A DNA stretch of 64,000 bases from VAXT01 sp038040395 (GTDB lineage: Bacteria > Actinomycetota > Thermoleophilia > Gaiellales > Gaiellaceae). Positions 8,469 through 16,506 of this stretch are shown here, one piece after another. The notes beneath the pieces were generated by a model that saw only the letters and a list, made by a program, of their open reading frames with translations, did not search any database and had not been told where the DNA came from. The translations under genes were made by a program, and so were the position numbers. Position 1 is the first letter of the stretch; each line of letters begins with the position of its first letter. The DNA lies in NCBI GenBank assembly GCA_038040395.1, contig JBBPIJ010000004.1:134042-198041 (forward strand). The letters run 5' to 3'.

Positions 8469-9440
8469 ATGAAGCTGACCGTGGTCCTTCCTGTCCGCGA
8501 CGAGGGTGACGTGATCCCGGAGCTCATTCCTCGCCTGACGGGTGTGCTGGACCCGCTCGACGGCGACTGGGAGGTCGTGGTCGTCGACGACGGCTCGACA
8601 GACTCCTCATGGCAACTTCTGAAGGCTGCTTGTGAACGCGACGAGCGCATTCGGGGCATCCGGCTGACCCGGAACTTCGGCCATCAGCTTGCGTTGACGG
8701 CGGGGTTGGAGGCTGCCTCGGGCGATGCGGTCGTCACCATGGACAGCGATCTTCAGCACCCACCGGAGCTGATTCCGGCGCTGCTCGCGAAGGCCGCCGA
8801 GGGGTTCGACGTCGTCTACGCGGTTCGCAGCTCCTCCGATTCCGCGCGCTGGTTCAAGCGGAGGTCGGCCCTATGGTTCTACTGGCTCCTCAATCGCCTC
8901 TCCTCGCTCGATGTACCGCAGGCCGGCGGGGACTTCCGGTACATGTCGAGGCGGGTCGTGGACGCCCTGCTGTCGATGCCCGAGCGCCATCGCTTCCTCC
9001 GGGGAATGACCCGTTGGGTCGGGTACGAGCAGGCGACCGTCGAGTATCACCGCTCTCCACGGGCCGCCGGGGAGTCGAAGTACACGCTGCGCAAGATGCT
9101 CGCCTTCGGCTGGGACGCGATCATCAGCTTCTCGTCGCTCCCGCTGCGAATCGCCAGCATGCTCGGGTTCGTCATTTCCTTCCTCGGCCTCCTGTACCTC
9201 ACCTACGTGCTTGCGGTCAGGATCTTCACCGAGGACGCCGTCGCGGGCTGGACCTCCGTCGTCGCGGCGGTCTTGATCCTCGGCGGAGTCCAGCTCCTGT
9301 GCCTGGGCATCATCGGCCAGTACGTGGGCCGGATGTTCGAGGAGAGCAAGCGTCGGCCGCTGTTCCTCGTCGCCGAGGACACCGGCGATCGGGGAGCGGT
9401 CGGGCTCAGCGGAAGAGAAGGGCCATCCCCGCAAGGATGA
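8469..9440 (+). CDS. Polyprenol-phosphate glycosyltransferase (GT2, GtrB/DPM1-like)
   Basis: The 323-residue enzyme has a GT-A domain with VVLPVRDEGD at the N-terminus, the VVVDDGSTDSSW motif at about 39-50, TRNFGHQLALTAGL at about 75 and the DSDLQHPPELIP motif at about 100 whose Asp residues bind the divalent metal and nucleotide-sugar. Two membrane helices follow (about 235-255 and 270-290), the GtrB/ArnC layout. It would move a sugar from a nucleotide donor to polyprenyl phosphate on the cytoplasmic face. ATG 8469 is preferred to the longer frame because the family begins there. The 3' end overlaps the convergent small transporter gene by 35 bases, an SMR-type protein that could flip the lipid product. 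Confidence 0.9.
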   Translation: MKLTVVLPVRDEGDVIPELIPRLTGVLDPLDGDWEVVVVDDGSTDSSWQLLKAACERDERIRGIRLTRNFGHQLALTAGLEAASGDAVVTMDSDLQHPPELIPALLAKAAEGFDVVYAVRSSSDSARWFKRRSALWFYWLLNRLSSLDVPQAGGDFRYMSRRVVDALLSMPERHRFLRGMTRWVGYEQATVEYHRSPRAAGESKYTLRKMLAFGWDAIISFSSLPLRIASMLGFVISFLGLLYLTYVLAVRIFTEDAVAGWTSVVAAVLILGGVQLLCLGIIGQYVGRMFEESKRRPLFLVAEDTGDRGAVGLSGREGPSPQG

Positions 9441-9753
9441 CGAGGATCCCGAGCACCCGAGTTGCCGACAGCGACTCGCCTAGGAAGAAATAGCCGCCGA
9501 GGACGACACAGGCGTAGCCGACCCCGACGAAGACGGGGAAGATGGTCACGACCTCGTACCGCCTGAGCACTAGCAGCCAGGTCATGAAGCTCAGGGCGTA
9601 AAGCACGAAGCCGATCAGAAAGGACGGCTCAGCGAGCAGCGTCCGCACCGTCGCGAAGGAAAGCTCGTCCAGGTCCTTGAGCGCGGTCCGGAGCAGGAGG
9701 ACACCGCCCGTGCTGAGCAGCGCGTACGCCGCGACGTAGAGAGCCGTCGTCAC
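9406..9753 (-). CDS. SMR/EamA-type small transporter
   Basis: A 115-residue protein of four hydrophobic helices, matching the size of SMR family members (EmrE, ArnE/ArnF). The C-terminal half holds YFFLGESLSATRVLGILVILAG, the typical GExLxxxxxxGxxLIxxG motif of EamA/SMR helices 3-4. The start GTG 9753 overlaps the stop of the methyltransferase by 4 bases. ArnE/F-like members flip undecaprenyl-phosphate sugars, and the neighbouring GtrB-like gene makes that role attractive, although drug or polyamine export is equally allowed by sequence. Confidence 0.8.
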   Translation of the reverse strand: MTTALYVAAYALLSTGGVLLLRTALKDLDELSFATVRTLLAEPSFLIGFVLYALSFMTWLLVLRRYEVVTIFPVFVGVGYACVVLGGYFFLGESLSATRVLGILVILAGMALLFR

Positions 9754-10649
9754 GGTTTCTCGCTCCGAGCCACGACCGTGACGATGTCCCAGAGGTTCAG
9801 CGGCACCGCGACGGAGCCCAGCCTGGATGCGCCGAGCCCTCGCTCGAGGCGGCGCAGCGAGCGGAGGTCGCTGAGGGTCCGAAGCTTGTGAACGAGGTAG
9901 CGCACCGAGTAGCGAGCCGCGAGATACCGCACGGCGAGCACCGTAAAGCCTGCTCGCTCGAGCGCGAGAGAGAGCGACCGGCGGGTGAAGAAGTAGTTGT
10001 GGTGCTGGGGGGTCAGCAGGTGCCAGCGCCGGCTCGAGGCGCGGGCGACGACCGAGCCCACGTCGCCGGTCGACAGGGCGAGCAAGCCGTCCGGACGAAG
10101 AGTCCGGTGCGCGAGACACAGCTCGGAGAAGGGGTCGAGCGTGTGCTCTATGTAGTCCCACATGGTTACGCAGTCGAAAGCCGCCTCCGGCCACTCTTGG
10201 CCGGTGAATGTCCCGCGGATCACGTCATCGATACCGAGCTCGTTAGAAGCCCAGGTCGCCATCTCGTCCGAGAGCTCGACACCCGTCACTGTCCACCCTC
10301 TCTGCCGAGCCTCGTCGAGGAAGAAGCCGGCAGCGCAGCCGACGTCCAACAGCCGGCCGGGAGGGACGGAGGCCTCGATGAGCGACAGGCGGCGTCGAGC
10401 GTTCAGGCGGTGCAAATCCCCCTCGGCGACGTAGTCGGCGTAGCCCTGGCCCCCTTCGGAGCGCTCCTCGGATCGAAAGTAGACACCGCTGTAGAGCTCA
10501 GGAAGCTCCTCAGGTGACGGGAGATCGGCCCGGAAGACCAACCCGCACCTTGGGCACCGGAGCAGGTCGAAACCGTCTTTTACCCAGGCGAGGTCGCGCT
10601 CCGGGTCGACCGGAGCCTCGCAGGCGTTGCAGCGCGCCGTTCGGCTCAT
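9750..10649 (-). CDS. SAM-dependent methyltransferase with N-terminal zinc ribbon
   Basis: The 299-residue protein opens with a CxxC...CxxC ribbon (RCNAC at about 6-9, RCPRC at about 31-34), then the methyltransferase fold with LLDVGCAAGFFLDEARQRGW at about 95-115 (SAM-binding glycine motif), GVELSDEMA and FDCVTMWDYIEH near 160. This layout is that of methyltransferase type 11/12 enzymes acting on sugars in polysaccharide loci. I start it at ATG 10649; ATG 10694 lies inside the helicase gene. It follows the helicase stop by 13 bases and overlaps the SMR gene, so the three are likely one transcript. The substrate is not known. Confidence 0.85.
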   Translation of the reverse strand: MSRTARCNACEAPVDPERDLAWVKDGFDLLRCPRCGLVFRADLPSPEELPELYSGVYFRSEERSEGGQGYADYVAEGDLHRLNARRRLSLIEASVPPGRLLDVGCAAGFFLDEARQRGWTVTGVELSDEMATWASNELGIDDVIRGTFTGQEWPEAAFDCVTMWDYIEHTLDPFSELCLAHRTLRPDGLLALSTGDVGSVVARASSRRWHLLTPQHHNYFFTRRSLSLALERAGFTVLAVRYLAARYSVRYLVHKLRTLSDLRSLRRLERGLGASRLGSVAVPLNLWDIVTVVARSEKP

Positions 10650-10662
10650 CGGGAGGGAAGTG

Positions 10663-12501
10663 TTACCCGCGCAGAGCGGCCAGGACGGCGTCACCGTACC
10701 GTTCGAGCTTCGCGGGACCGACGCCCGGGACCGCGGCGAGCTCGTCCAGCGTCTGCGGCGCGCGGCGCACGATCTCGGCGAGCGTAGAGTTGTGGAAGAT
10801 CACGTACGCCGGCCGTTCCTCGGCCTTGGCGCATTCGAGGCGCCAGCGCTTGAGCTCGGCATAGAGAGGATCGTCGGGCTCCATCGGCTTCGGCGGCGGC
10901 GCTGCCTCGATGTCGAGCTCGGCGAGGAACCGACTGGGCTTGCCGGCCCACGTGACGGTGAGGTGGCGCTTCGCCCGGGTCAGCCCGACGTAGAGCAGGC
11001 GGCGCTCCTCGGCGATCGCTGCGTCGGTCTTCGAGAGCTTGGACGGGAGCTCGCGCTCCTCGAGCCGCGGCAGGAAGACCGCGTCGAACTCGAGCCCCTT
11101 CGCTCGGTGATACGTGAGGAGGTGGACGCCCTTGCCCGAGTTGGTGCCGAAGCGCTCCTCGAGATGCGCCACGAAGTCCGCTACGTAGCCCTCGCCGAAC
11201 TCGTCGGCCAGCCGGACGAGGCGCGCGAGGTCGTTCTGGCGGGTCACCTCGCGCTCACCGAGCTTGTCGGGGATCGTCTCGAGCATCCCCTGGTCGAGCG
11301 CGACCCCGCGCACCTCGGAGACAGACCCGCCCGAGCCGCGCAGCGCCTTCAGGAGCTGCCTAGCGCCGTCACGGCTCAGGAACGCCGCACCCTGGAACGG
11401 GATCTGCGCATCGGTCAGCGCCTCCTCGAAGTCGGCCGAGCGCGCGTTCGTCCGGAATAGGAGAGCCATCTCCTCGTAGGGAGTACCACTCGCGTGGAGC
11501 TCGCGCATGCGCTCGACGATGAACGAGGCCTCGTCCTCGGCCTCGCGGAAGAGGCGCGTGACGGGGGTTTCGCCGGCTGGACGCGTCGGCCGCAGCACCT
11601 TCTCGGCACCGCCGAGCCGCGGCACGAGCCGGTTCGCGAATTCGAGTACTTCAGGCGTCGAGCGATAGTTCTCCTCGAGCCGGACGACCGTCGCGCCCGG
11701 AAAGCGCTCCGGCATCGAGAGCAGGTGCTCCGGGCTGGCGCCCGTGAAAGCGTAGATCGACTGGTAGTCGTCCCCGACCGCGCAGAGCTCGTCCCGGTCG
11801 CCGAGCCAGCGCTCGAGCAGCGTCTGCTGGAGCGTGTTCACGTCCTGGTACTCGTCGACGGTGAAGGCGCGGTAGCGCTCACGGACCTGCTGGAGCGCGC
11901 CCTCGTCCGCGTCGAAGAGACGGATCGCCAGCTCGAGCAGGTCCTCGAAGTCGACGTAGCCCTGATCGGCCTTGCGTCGCTCGTAGTCGCGGTAGACCCT
12001 CACCATGAGGTCCTTCGGGATCGGCGGCTCGTGGTCGCCGAGCGAGCGCAGGTAGTCGTCCGGAGCAATGCGGCGGTTCTTCGCCCACTCGACCTCGGTC
12101 GCGAGGTCGCCCGCGGGCCTGAACTTGTAGGGCGCGGGCAGCGAGTTTCCGATGTAGCGAAGCGGCAGTGCCTTCGACGCCATGATCTTGCCGATCGGCT
12201 CCGGCGCGAAGAAGCGAAGCTGCCCGAGTGCGGCGGAATGGAACGTGGACGCCCGCACGCCGGTCACCCCGAGCCTCTCGAGCCGAGCCCGCATCTCCCC
12301 GGCGGCCTTGTCCGTGAAGGTGACGGCGAGGATCTCGTCCGACCGGAACGCGCCGGTCGCCACCTGGTTCGCAACGCGGTGCGTGATCGTCGTCGTCTTG
12401 CCCGAGCCCGCGCCGGCGAGGATGCAGACCGGCCCACGCACCGCCTCGACGGCGCGCCGCTGCTCGGGGTTCAACCCGTCGAGAACTGGATGCTCGGGCA
12501 C
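10663..12501 (-). CDS. UvrD/Rep-family DNA helicase with C-terminal HRDC domain (UvrD2-like)
   Basis: The 612-residue protein has all superfamily 1A helicase motifs: Walker A GAGSGKTTT at 30-38, motif Ia FTDKAAGEM, motif II VDEYQDVN near 217, motif III GDDYQSIYAFTGA, motif IV LEENYRS, motif V LLTYHRAKGLEFDAVF near 478, motif VI LLYVGLTRAK. A C-terminal HRDC domain (about 535-610, ending DELAAVPGVGPAKLERYG) is the mark of actinobacterial UvrD2. Mycobacterial UvrD2 carries a tetracysteine element before HRDC; none is seen here. It unwinds DNA 3' to 5' using ATP, in repair or replication restart. It sits among polysaccharide genes without an evident functional link. Confidence 0.9.
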   Translation of the reverse strand: MPEHPVLDGLNPEQRRAVEAVRGPVCILAGAGSGKTTTITHRVANQVATGAFRSDEILAVTFTDKAAGEMRARLERLGVTGVRASTFHSAALGQLRFFAPEPIGKIMASKALPLRYIGNSLPAPYKFRPAGDLATEVEWAKNRRIAPDDYLRSLGDHEPPIPKDLMVRVYRDYERRKADQGYVDFEDLLELAIRLFDADEGALQQVRERYRAFTVDEYQDVNTLQQTLLERWLGDRDELCAVGDDYQSIYAFTGASPEHLLSMPERFPGATVVRLEENYRSTPEVLEFANRLVPRLGGAEKVLRPTRPAGETPVTRLFREAEDEASFIVERMRELHASGTPYEEMALLFRTNARSADFEEALTDAQIPFQGAAFLSRDGARQLLKALRGSGGSVSEVRGVALDQGMLETIPDKLGEREVTRQNDLARLVRLADEFGEGYVADFVAHLEERFGTNSGKGVHLLTYHRAKGLEFDAVFLPRLEERELPSKLSKTDAAIAEERRLLYVGLTRAKRHLTVTWAGKPSRFLAELDIEAAPPPKPMEPDDPLYAELKRWRLECAKAEERPAYVIFHNSTLAEIVRRAPQTLDELAAVPGVGPAKLERYGDAVLAALRG

Positions 12502-12542
12502 CGGGCCACCCTACTCAGGGCAGCGGAAGACCTTCGTTATGG

Positions 12543-12563
12543 GTTTGCTCCGAAATCGTGTCG
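12543..12563. repeat. Imperfect 21-bp direct repeat, copy 1
   Basis: GTTTGCTCCGAAAtCGtGTCG matches 12836-12856 at 19 of 21 positions. Copy 2 is the coding end of the dehydratase gene; copy 1 lies past the small membrane ORF, so the repeats bracket that ORF. Confidence 0.6.
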
Positions 12564-12577
12564 CCTTTTCGCCGGGC

Positions 12578-12808
12578 TTAGGCCGCGTGACGCTCACGCC
12601 GGGTCACGACGACCAGGGCGATCACGAGAACAACGACTCCGACGCCACCAAGGATGTTCGTCACCACGGCAATCGCACCGGCAACGTCGCTGGTATCCGC
12701 CCAGATCAGGCCGATGATCGTCCCCACGACGAGCACGGTGACCGCCGCAGCCAGCCAGTACAGAATCCGTCGTCTGGTGATGGTGCGGAGCCTACTCTCG
12801 TTCGCCAG
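12578..12808 (-). CDS. Small two-helix membrane protein, start uncertain
   Basis: A 76-codon frame whose product begins (L/M)ANESRLRTITRRRILYWL and contains two strong hydrophobic helices (about 18-36 and 47-68) with a basic tail TRRERHAA. The positive residues flank the helices as expected for an inner-membrane protein. There is no ATG, GTG or TTG at the natural N-terminus; CTG 12808 is the only near-cognate codon and no ribosome binding site is visible. It lies 17 bases after the dehydratase stop and is bracketed by 21-bp repeats. I do not recognise a family. The membrane-protein character supports a real gene, the start does not. Confidence 0.5.
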   Translation of the reverse strand: MANESRLRTITRRRILYWLAAAVTVLVVGTIIGLIWADTSDVAGAIAVVTNILGGVGVVVLVIALVVVTRRERHAA

Positions 12809-12825
12809 TCCGAGCGAGCGGAGGA

Positions 12826-14721
12826 CTAGTGCAGCGTTTGCTCCGAAACCGCGTCGGGTTGCGCCACTCCGACGCGCCGCGGGGCCCGCACCATTGCCGA
12901 GAGACGCGAGATGACTTTGAGCGTCTCGCCCGCCTCGACGAGTTGCTCCAGCGACCCCAGCTCTTCCTCGAGCCACACGCCGTCGATCGGCGGGCGCCGA
13001 GCGCGGTGGATCTTCGGATGCGCCGTCTCGCCGACCGTCTCGTTCTCGCCCCACAGCTCCTCGTGCAACTTCTCGCCCGCCCGGACGCCGGTGAACTCGA
13101 TCGGGATGTCGCGTTCGGGCTCCTTGCCGGAGAGGCGGATCATGCTGCGCGCGAGGTCGAGGATCTTCACGGGCTCACCCATGTCGAGCACGAAGATCTC
13201 GCCCCGGCCGCCGATCGAGCCCGCCTGGATCACGAGCGACACGGCCTCGGGCGTCGTCATGAAGAACCGTGTCATCTCCGGGTTCGTCACGGTCACCGGC
13301 CCGCCCTTGGCGATCTGCCGCTTGAAGATCTGGATCACGCTCCCCGCCGAGTCGAGGACGTTGCCGAAGCGCACCGCCACGAACCGCGTGGAGACGTCCT
13401 CGCGGGCGCCGTAAGCCTCGACCATCCACTCGCAGAGCGCCTTCGTCTGGCCGTAGATCGCCTGCGCGATCAGCGCCTTGTCGGTCGAGATGAGAACGAA
13501 GCGCGCAGCCTCGAACTCGATCGCGACCTCCGTCACGACCTTCGTCCCGAGCACGTTGTTGCGCACGGCCTCGAGCGGGTTCGCCTCCAACATCGGCACG
13601 TGCTTGTACGCGGCCGCATGGAAGACGACGCTCGGGCGGTAGCGCTCGAAGACCGACCGGAGCTGCTCGCGGTTGCCGATGTCGGCGATCACCGGCACGC
13701 TGGCCGGAAAGTTGCGATCGTCGACGAGCTCGCGCTCGATCTCGAACAGTGGTGACTCCGCCTGGTCGACGAGGATCAGCCGCGCCGCGCCCGCGCGCGC
13801 CGCCTGGCGGCAGAGCTCCGAGCCGATCGAGCCGCCGGCGCCTGTGATCAGCACCGTTTCGCCGCGGAGGTACGCGGAGACCTCCTCGAAGTCGACCTCG
13901 ACGGGCTCGCGGCCGAGGATGTCCTCGACCTGCACGGGGCGGATCTGCGCCGCGAGGTTCGAGTCGCCGGCGATGAGCTCGTAGAGGCCTGGCAGCGTCT
14001 TCACGGGCACCTGCGCGTCGCGGGCCTGCTCGACGACCTTTTGGCGCACGTCACCCGATGCGGACGGGATCGCGATCAGGAGCTCGTCGGGCCTGTTGTC
14101 GTTGAGGATGTGCGGCAGCTCGGCGGTCGTCCCGAGCACCCGCACGCCCTGGATCCGGTCGTTGCGCTTGCGCGGGTCGTCGTCGACGAACCCGATCGGC
14201 GTGTAGCCGACCCGGCCGCGCTGCATCTCCTTGACGATCAACTGGCCGGCGTCGCCCGCGCCCACCACGATCACTTCCTTTCCGCGGGCCACGAGACCGG
14301 AAGCGGGGCGCTCGAAGATCGACCGCGCAAGGAGGCGCGTGCCCGCGACGAGCGCGAGGAGGAGCAGCCAGTCGATGACCGCGATCCCGCGCGGAAGCCG
14401 AGCGGTGTTCGCCAGCGGGAAGAAGTAGACCGTGAGGCTCGCGGCGAGCGAGGCGACCGTGACGCCACGCAGGGCGCCCCACATGTCGCGGGTGGAGACG
14501 TAACGCCACCAGCGGTTGTAGAAGCCGAAGGCTGTGAAGACGACGAGCTTGATCGCAACGACGAGCAGGACGGTGCGCCAGCTGACGAGCTGCTCGTAGA
14601 AGGGCGGAATCTTCCCGTACGAGTCGAAGCGGATCTGGAACGCGAGCAGCCACGCAGCGGCGATCAGCGCGGCGTCGGCGGCGAGCTGCCAGACCCGGTG
14701 CCGGTTCACGAGCGTGCTCAT
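12826..14721 (-). CDS. Membrane nucleotide-sugar 4,6-dehydratase/epimerase (CapD/WbpM/FlaA1 type)
   Basis: The 631-residue protein has four membrane helices in residues 10-125, a CoA-binding-like Rossmann region (VIVVGAGDAGQLIVKEM at about 150) and a C-terminal extended SDR domain beginning ETVLITGAGGSIGSELCRQA at about 290. Such enzymes convert UDP-GlcNAc to the 4-keto-6-deoxy sugar, the first step toward diamino or deoxy sugars. The active site reads STDKALIAQAIYGQTK near 425: where CapD/WbpM proteins usually have Met, this one has the canonical SDR Tyr of YxxxK. It overlaps the DegT aminotransferase stop by 4 bases, and an aminotransferase is the natural next enzyme. Confidence 0.92.
   Translation of the reverse strand: MSTLVNRHRVWQLAADAALIAAAWLLAFQIRFDSYGKIPPFYEQLVSWRTVLLVVAIKLVVFTAFGFYNRWWRYVSTRDMWGALRGVTVASLAASLTVYFFPLANTARLPRGIAVIDWLLLLALVAGTRLLARSIFERPASGLVARGKEVIVVGAGDAGQLIVKEMQRGRVGYTPIGFVDDDPRKRNDRIQGVRVLGTTAELPHILNDNRPDELLIAIPSASGDVRQKVVEQARDAQVPVKTLPGLYELIAGDSNLAAQIRPVQVEDILGREPVEVDFEEVSAYLRGETVLITGAGGSIGSELCRQAARAGAARLILVDQAESPLFEIERELVDDRNFPASVPVIADIGNREQLRSVFERYRPSVVFHAAAYKHVPMLEANPLEAVRNNVLGTKVVTEVAIEFEAARFVLISTDKALIAQAIYGQTKALCEWMVEAYGAREDVSTRFVAVRFGNVLDSAGSVIQIFKRQIAKGGPVTVTNPEMTRFFMTTPEAVSLVIQAGSIGGRGEIFVLDMGEPVKILDLARSMIRLSGKEPERDIPIEFTGVRAGEKLHEELWGENETVGETAHPKIHRARRPPIDGVWLEEELGSLEQLVEAGETLKVISRLSAMVRAPRRVGVAQPDAVSEQTLH
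12836..12856. repeat. Imperfect 21-bp direct repeat, copy 2
   Basis: GTTTGCTCCGAAAcCGcGTCG, inside the last codons of the dehydratase gene (protein end DAVSEQTLH). It pairs with the copy at 12543-12563. Confidence 0.6.
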
Positions 14722-15806
14722 CGGACGGCTTCCAGCGATACCGCTTCTCTTACCGCTGCGACGACCTGTTCCTGCACGTCAGCGCCGATTCCGGACCACA
14801 TCGGGAGCGCAAGGTTCTCCCGCGAGGCGCGCTCTGTCTCGGGGAACTCGGCGTCGGCCTGGCCGAGGAAGGCCAGCGCAGGCTGGCGCTGCAGCGGCGT
14901 GACGTAGTAGGCGCTCGAGGCGATTCCGTTGGCCGCGAGATGCTCGGCGATGCGGTCACGCTCGGGCGAACGAACCACGAAGACGTGGTAGACGTGGCCG
15001 GGCTCGTCGGCCGGCAGCTCGCAGACCTCGCCGAGGCCGAGCTCGCCGTAGCGCGCCGCTGCCTCACGGCGCGAGCGGTTCCACTCCTCGAGGTGCGGGA
15101 GGAAGACCCGCAGGACCGCGGCCTGGAGCTCGTCGAGGCGGGAGTTGTAGCCGATCAGCTCGAACTCCTTCTTCGCCTTCGAGCCGTGGAAGCGCAGGAG
15201 CCGGACCCGCTCCGCGAGCTCGTCGTCGTCGGTCGAGACGAGCCCTCCGTCTCCGAAGGCGAACAGGTTCTTCGTCGGGAAGAAGCTGTAGGTCGAGGCG
15301 ATCCCGGTCCTGCCGGTGCCCTGTGCTCCGAAGGCCTGCGCCGCGTCCTCGACGAGCGTGACGCCGAGCGCGGCTAGCTCCTCGAGCGGGGCGGGGCGGC
15401 CGAAGAGGTGCACGGGCATGATCGCTTTCGTCTTCGGCGTCAGGCGGCTGCGCACGTCGCTCGGATCGAGGTTCATCGTCTGCGGGTCGATCTCGGCGAA
15501 GACGGGTGTCGCCCCGCGCTGGACGATCGCCTCTGCGGTCGCATAGAACGTGAAGGCCGGGCAGATCACCTCGTCCCCTTCGCCGATCCCGAGCGCGTCG
15601 AGGGCGAGCACGATCGCGTCGGTGCCGTTCGCGACGCCGACCGCGTGCTTGACGCCGAGGTAGGCCGCGGCCTCCTCCTCGAAGGCGCGCACATTCGGGC
15701 CGAGGATGAACCGGCCCGAGTCCATGACCTCGGCGATTCGCTCCTTCAGCTCGTCCAGCAGCGGCGCGTATTGCGCCTTGACGTCAACGAGCGGGATCTG
15801 AGCCAC
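14718..15806 (-). CDS. DegT/DnrJ/EryC1 family sugar aminotransferase
   Basis: This 362-residue PLP enzyme shows GVANGTDAIVLALDALGIG at about 50-70, PAFTFYATAEAI near 85, LVEDAAQAFGA near 160 and the PLP-lysine site TYSFFPTKNLFAFGDGG near 185. It would aminate a keto-sugar such as the product of the neighbouring dehydratase. GTG 15806 is the start; the downstream dehydratase starts within its stop (ATGA). The first codons overlap the DedA gene end by 23 bases, so dedA, this gene and the dehydratase form one coupled transcript. Confidence 0.92.
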   Translation of the reverse strand: MAQIPLVDVKAQYAPLLDELKERIAEVMDSGRFILGPNVRAFEEEAAAYLGVKHAVGVANGTDAIVLALDALGIGEGDEVICPAFTFYATAEAIVQRGATPVFAEIDPQTMNLDPSDVRSRLTPKTKAIMPVHLFGRPAPLEELAALGVTLVEDAAQAFGAQGTGRTGIASTYSFFPTKNLFAFGDGGLVSTDDDELAERVRLLRFHGSKAKKEFELIGYNSRLDELQAAVLRVFLPHLEEWNRSRREAAARYGELGLGEVCELPADEPGHVYHVFVVRSPERDRIAEHLAANGIASSAYYVTPLQRQPALAFLGQADAEFPETERASRENLALPMWSGIGADVQEQVVAAVREAVSLEAVR

Positions 15807-16476
15807 GGCGGCCCAGTTTAGTGGCTCGCCGACGACGCACGTACCAGGCGACTGCAAGCGCTACGAGCAAGACGCCGACCGTGATGTCCACGTACCGGAA
15901 GTTGTGATGGAACTCCTCATAACGGGATCCGAGCGCCCACCCTGCACCCGCGATCCCGAAGCACCAGGGCACGCAGCCGATCGCGGTCAGCACGGTGAAG
16001 CGGCCGAGCGGCATCCGCGCCAGGCCGGCCGGAATCGAGACGAACGAGCGGACGACGGGTGTCACACGGCCGAGGCAGACGGCCCAGTCGCCCCAGCGCT
16101 CGAACCATCGCTCGGCCCGGTCGAGGTTCTCGGGGCCGAGATGGAGCCAGCGACCACGGCGCTCGACGAGCGGACGGCCTCCGTAGTAGCCGACCCACCA
16201 GCCGAGCACGGAACCGACCGTGTTGCCTGCGACGCCCGCCAGTGCCATCGCCACGAAGCCCCAGAAGTGGGAGTCGATCCGCGAGCCGAAGAGCACGACG
16301 TGCTGGCCCGCGAACGCGCCCGCGGCGAGCGCGCCGGCGTAGAGCATCACGAGCTCGCTCGCGGCAGGAAGCACCGCGTCCACCAGCATCAGGAGGAAGA
16401 CCGCATACATGCCGTGGTCGCCGACGAGGGAGGTCAGGGCGTCCGTCAGGGACGCGGTCACCGAGGCCAACGGCAC
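15784..16476 (-). CDS. DedA family membrane protein
   Basis: The 230-residue protein has five or six hydrophobic segments and the DedA (SNARE-associated) core: a membrane-embedded acidic/proline helix near the N-terminus (DAVLPAASELVMLYAG at about 33-48), AGVAGNTVGSVLGWWVGYYGG near 85 and a charged loop RWGDWAVCLGRVTPVVRSFVSIPAG near 130-155 that carries the conserved Arg residues. DedA proteins are proton-driven lipid transporters; recent members recycle undecaprenyl phosphate, which fits the polysaccharide genes downstream. The end overlaps the aminotransferase start. Confidence 0.88.
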   Translation of the reverse strand: MPLASVTASLTDALTSLVGDHGMYAVFLLMLVDAVLPAASELVMLYAGALAAGAFAGQHVVLFGSRIDSHFWGFVAMALAGVAGNTVGSVLGWWVGYYGGRPLVERRGRWLHLGPENLDRAERWFERWGDWAVCLGRVTPVVRSFVSIPAGLARMPLGRFTVLTAIGCVPWCFGIAGAGWALGSRYEEFHHNFRYVDITVGVLLVALAVAWYVRRRRATKLGRRGSDPAR

Positions 16477-16506
16477 CGCGGGACTGTAGCTGGAGCGCTC
16501 CCCGGG

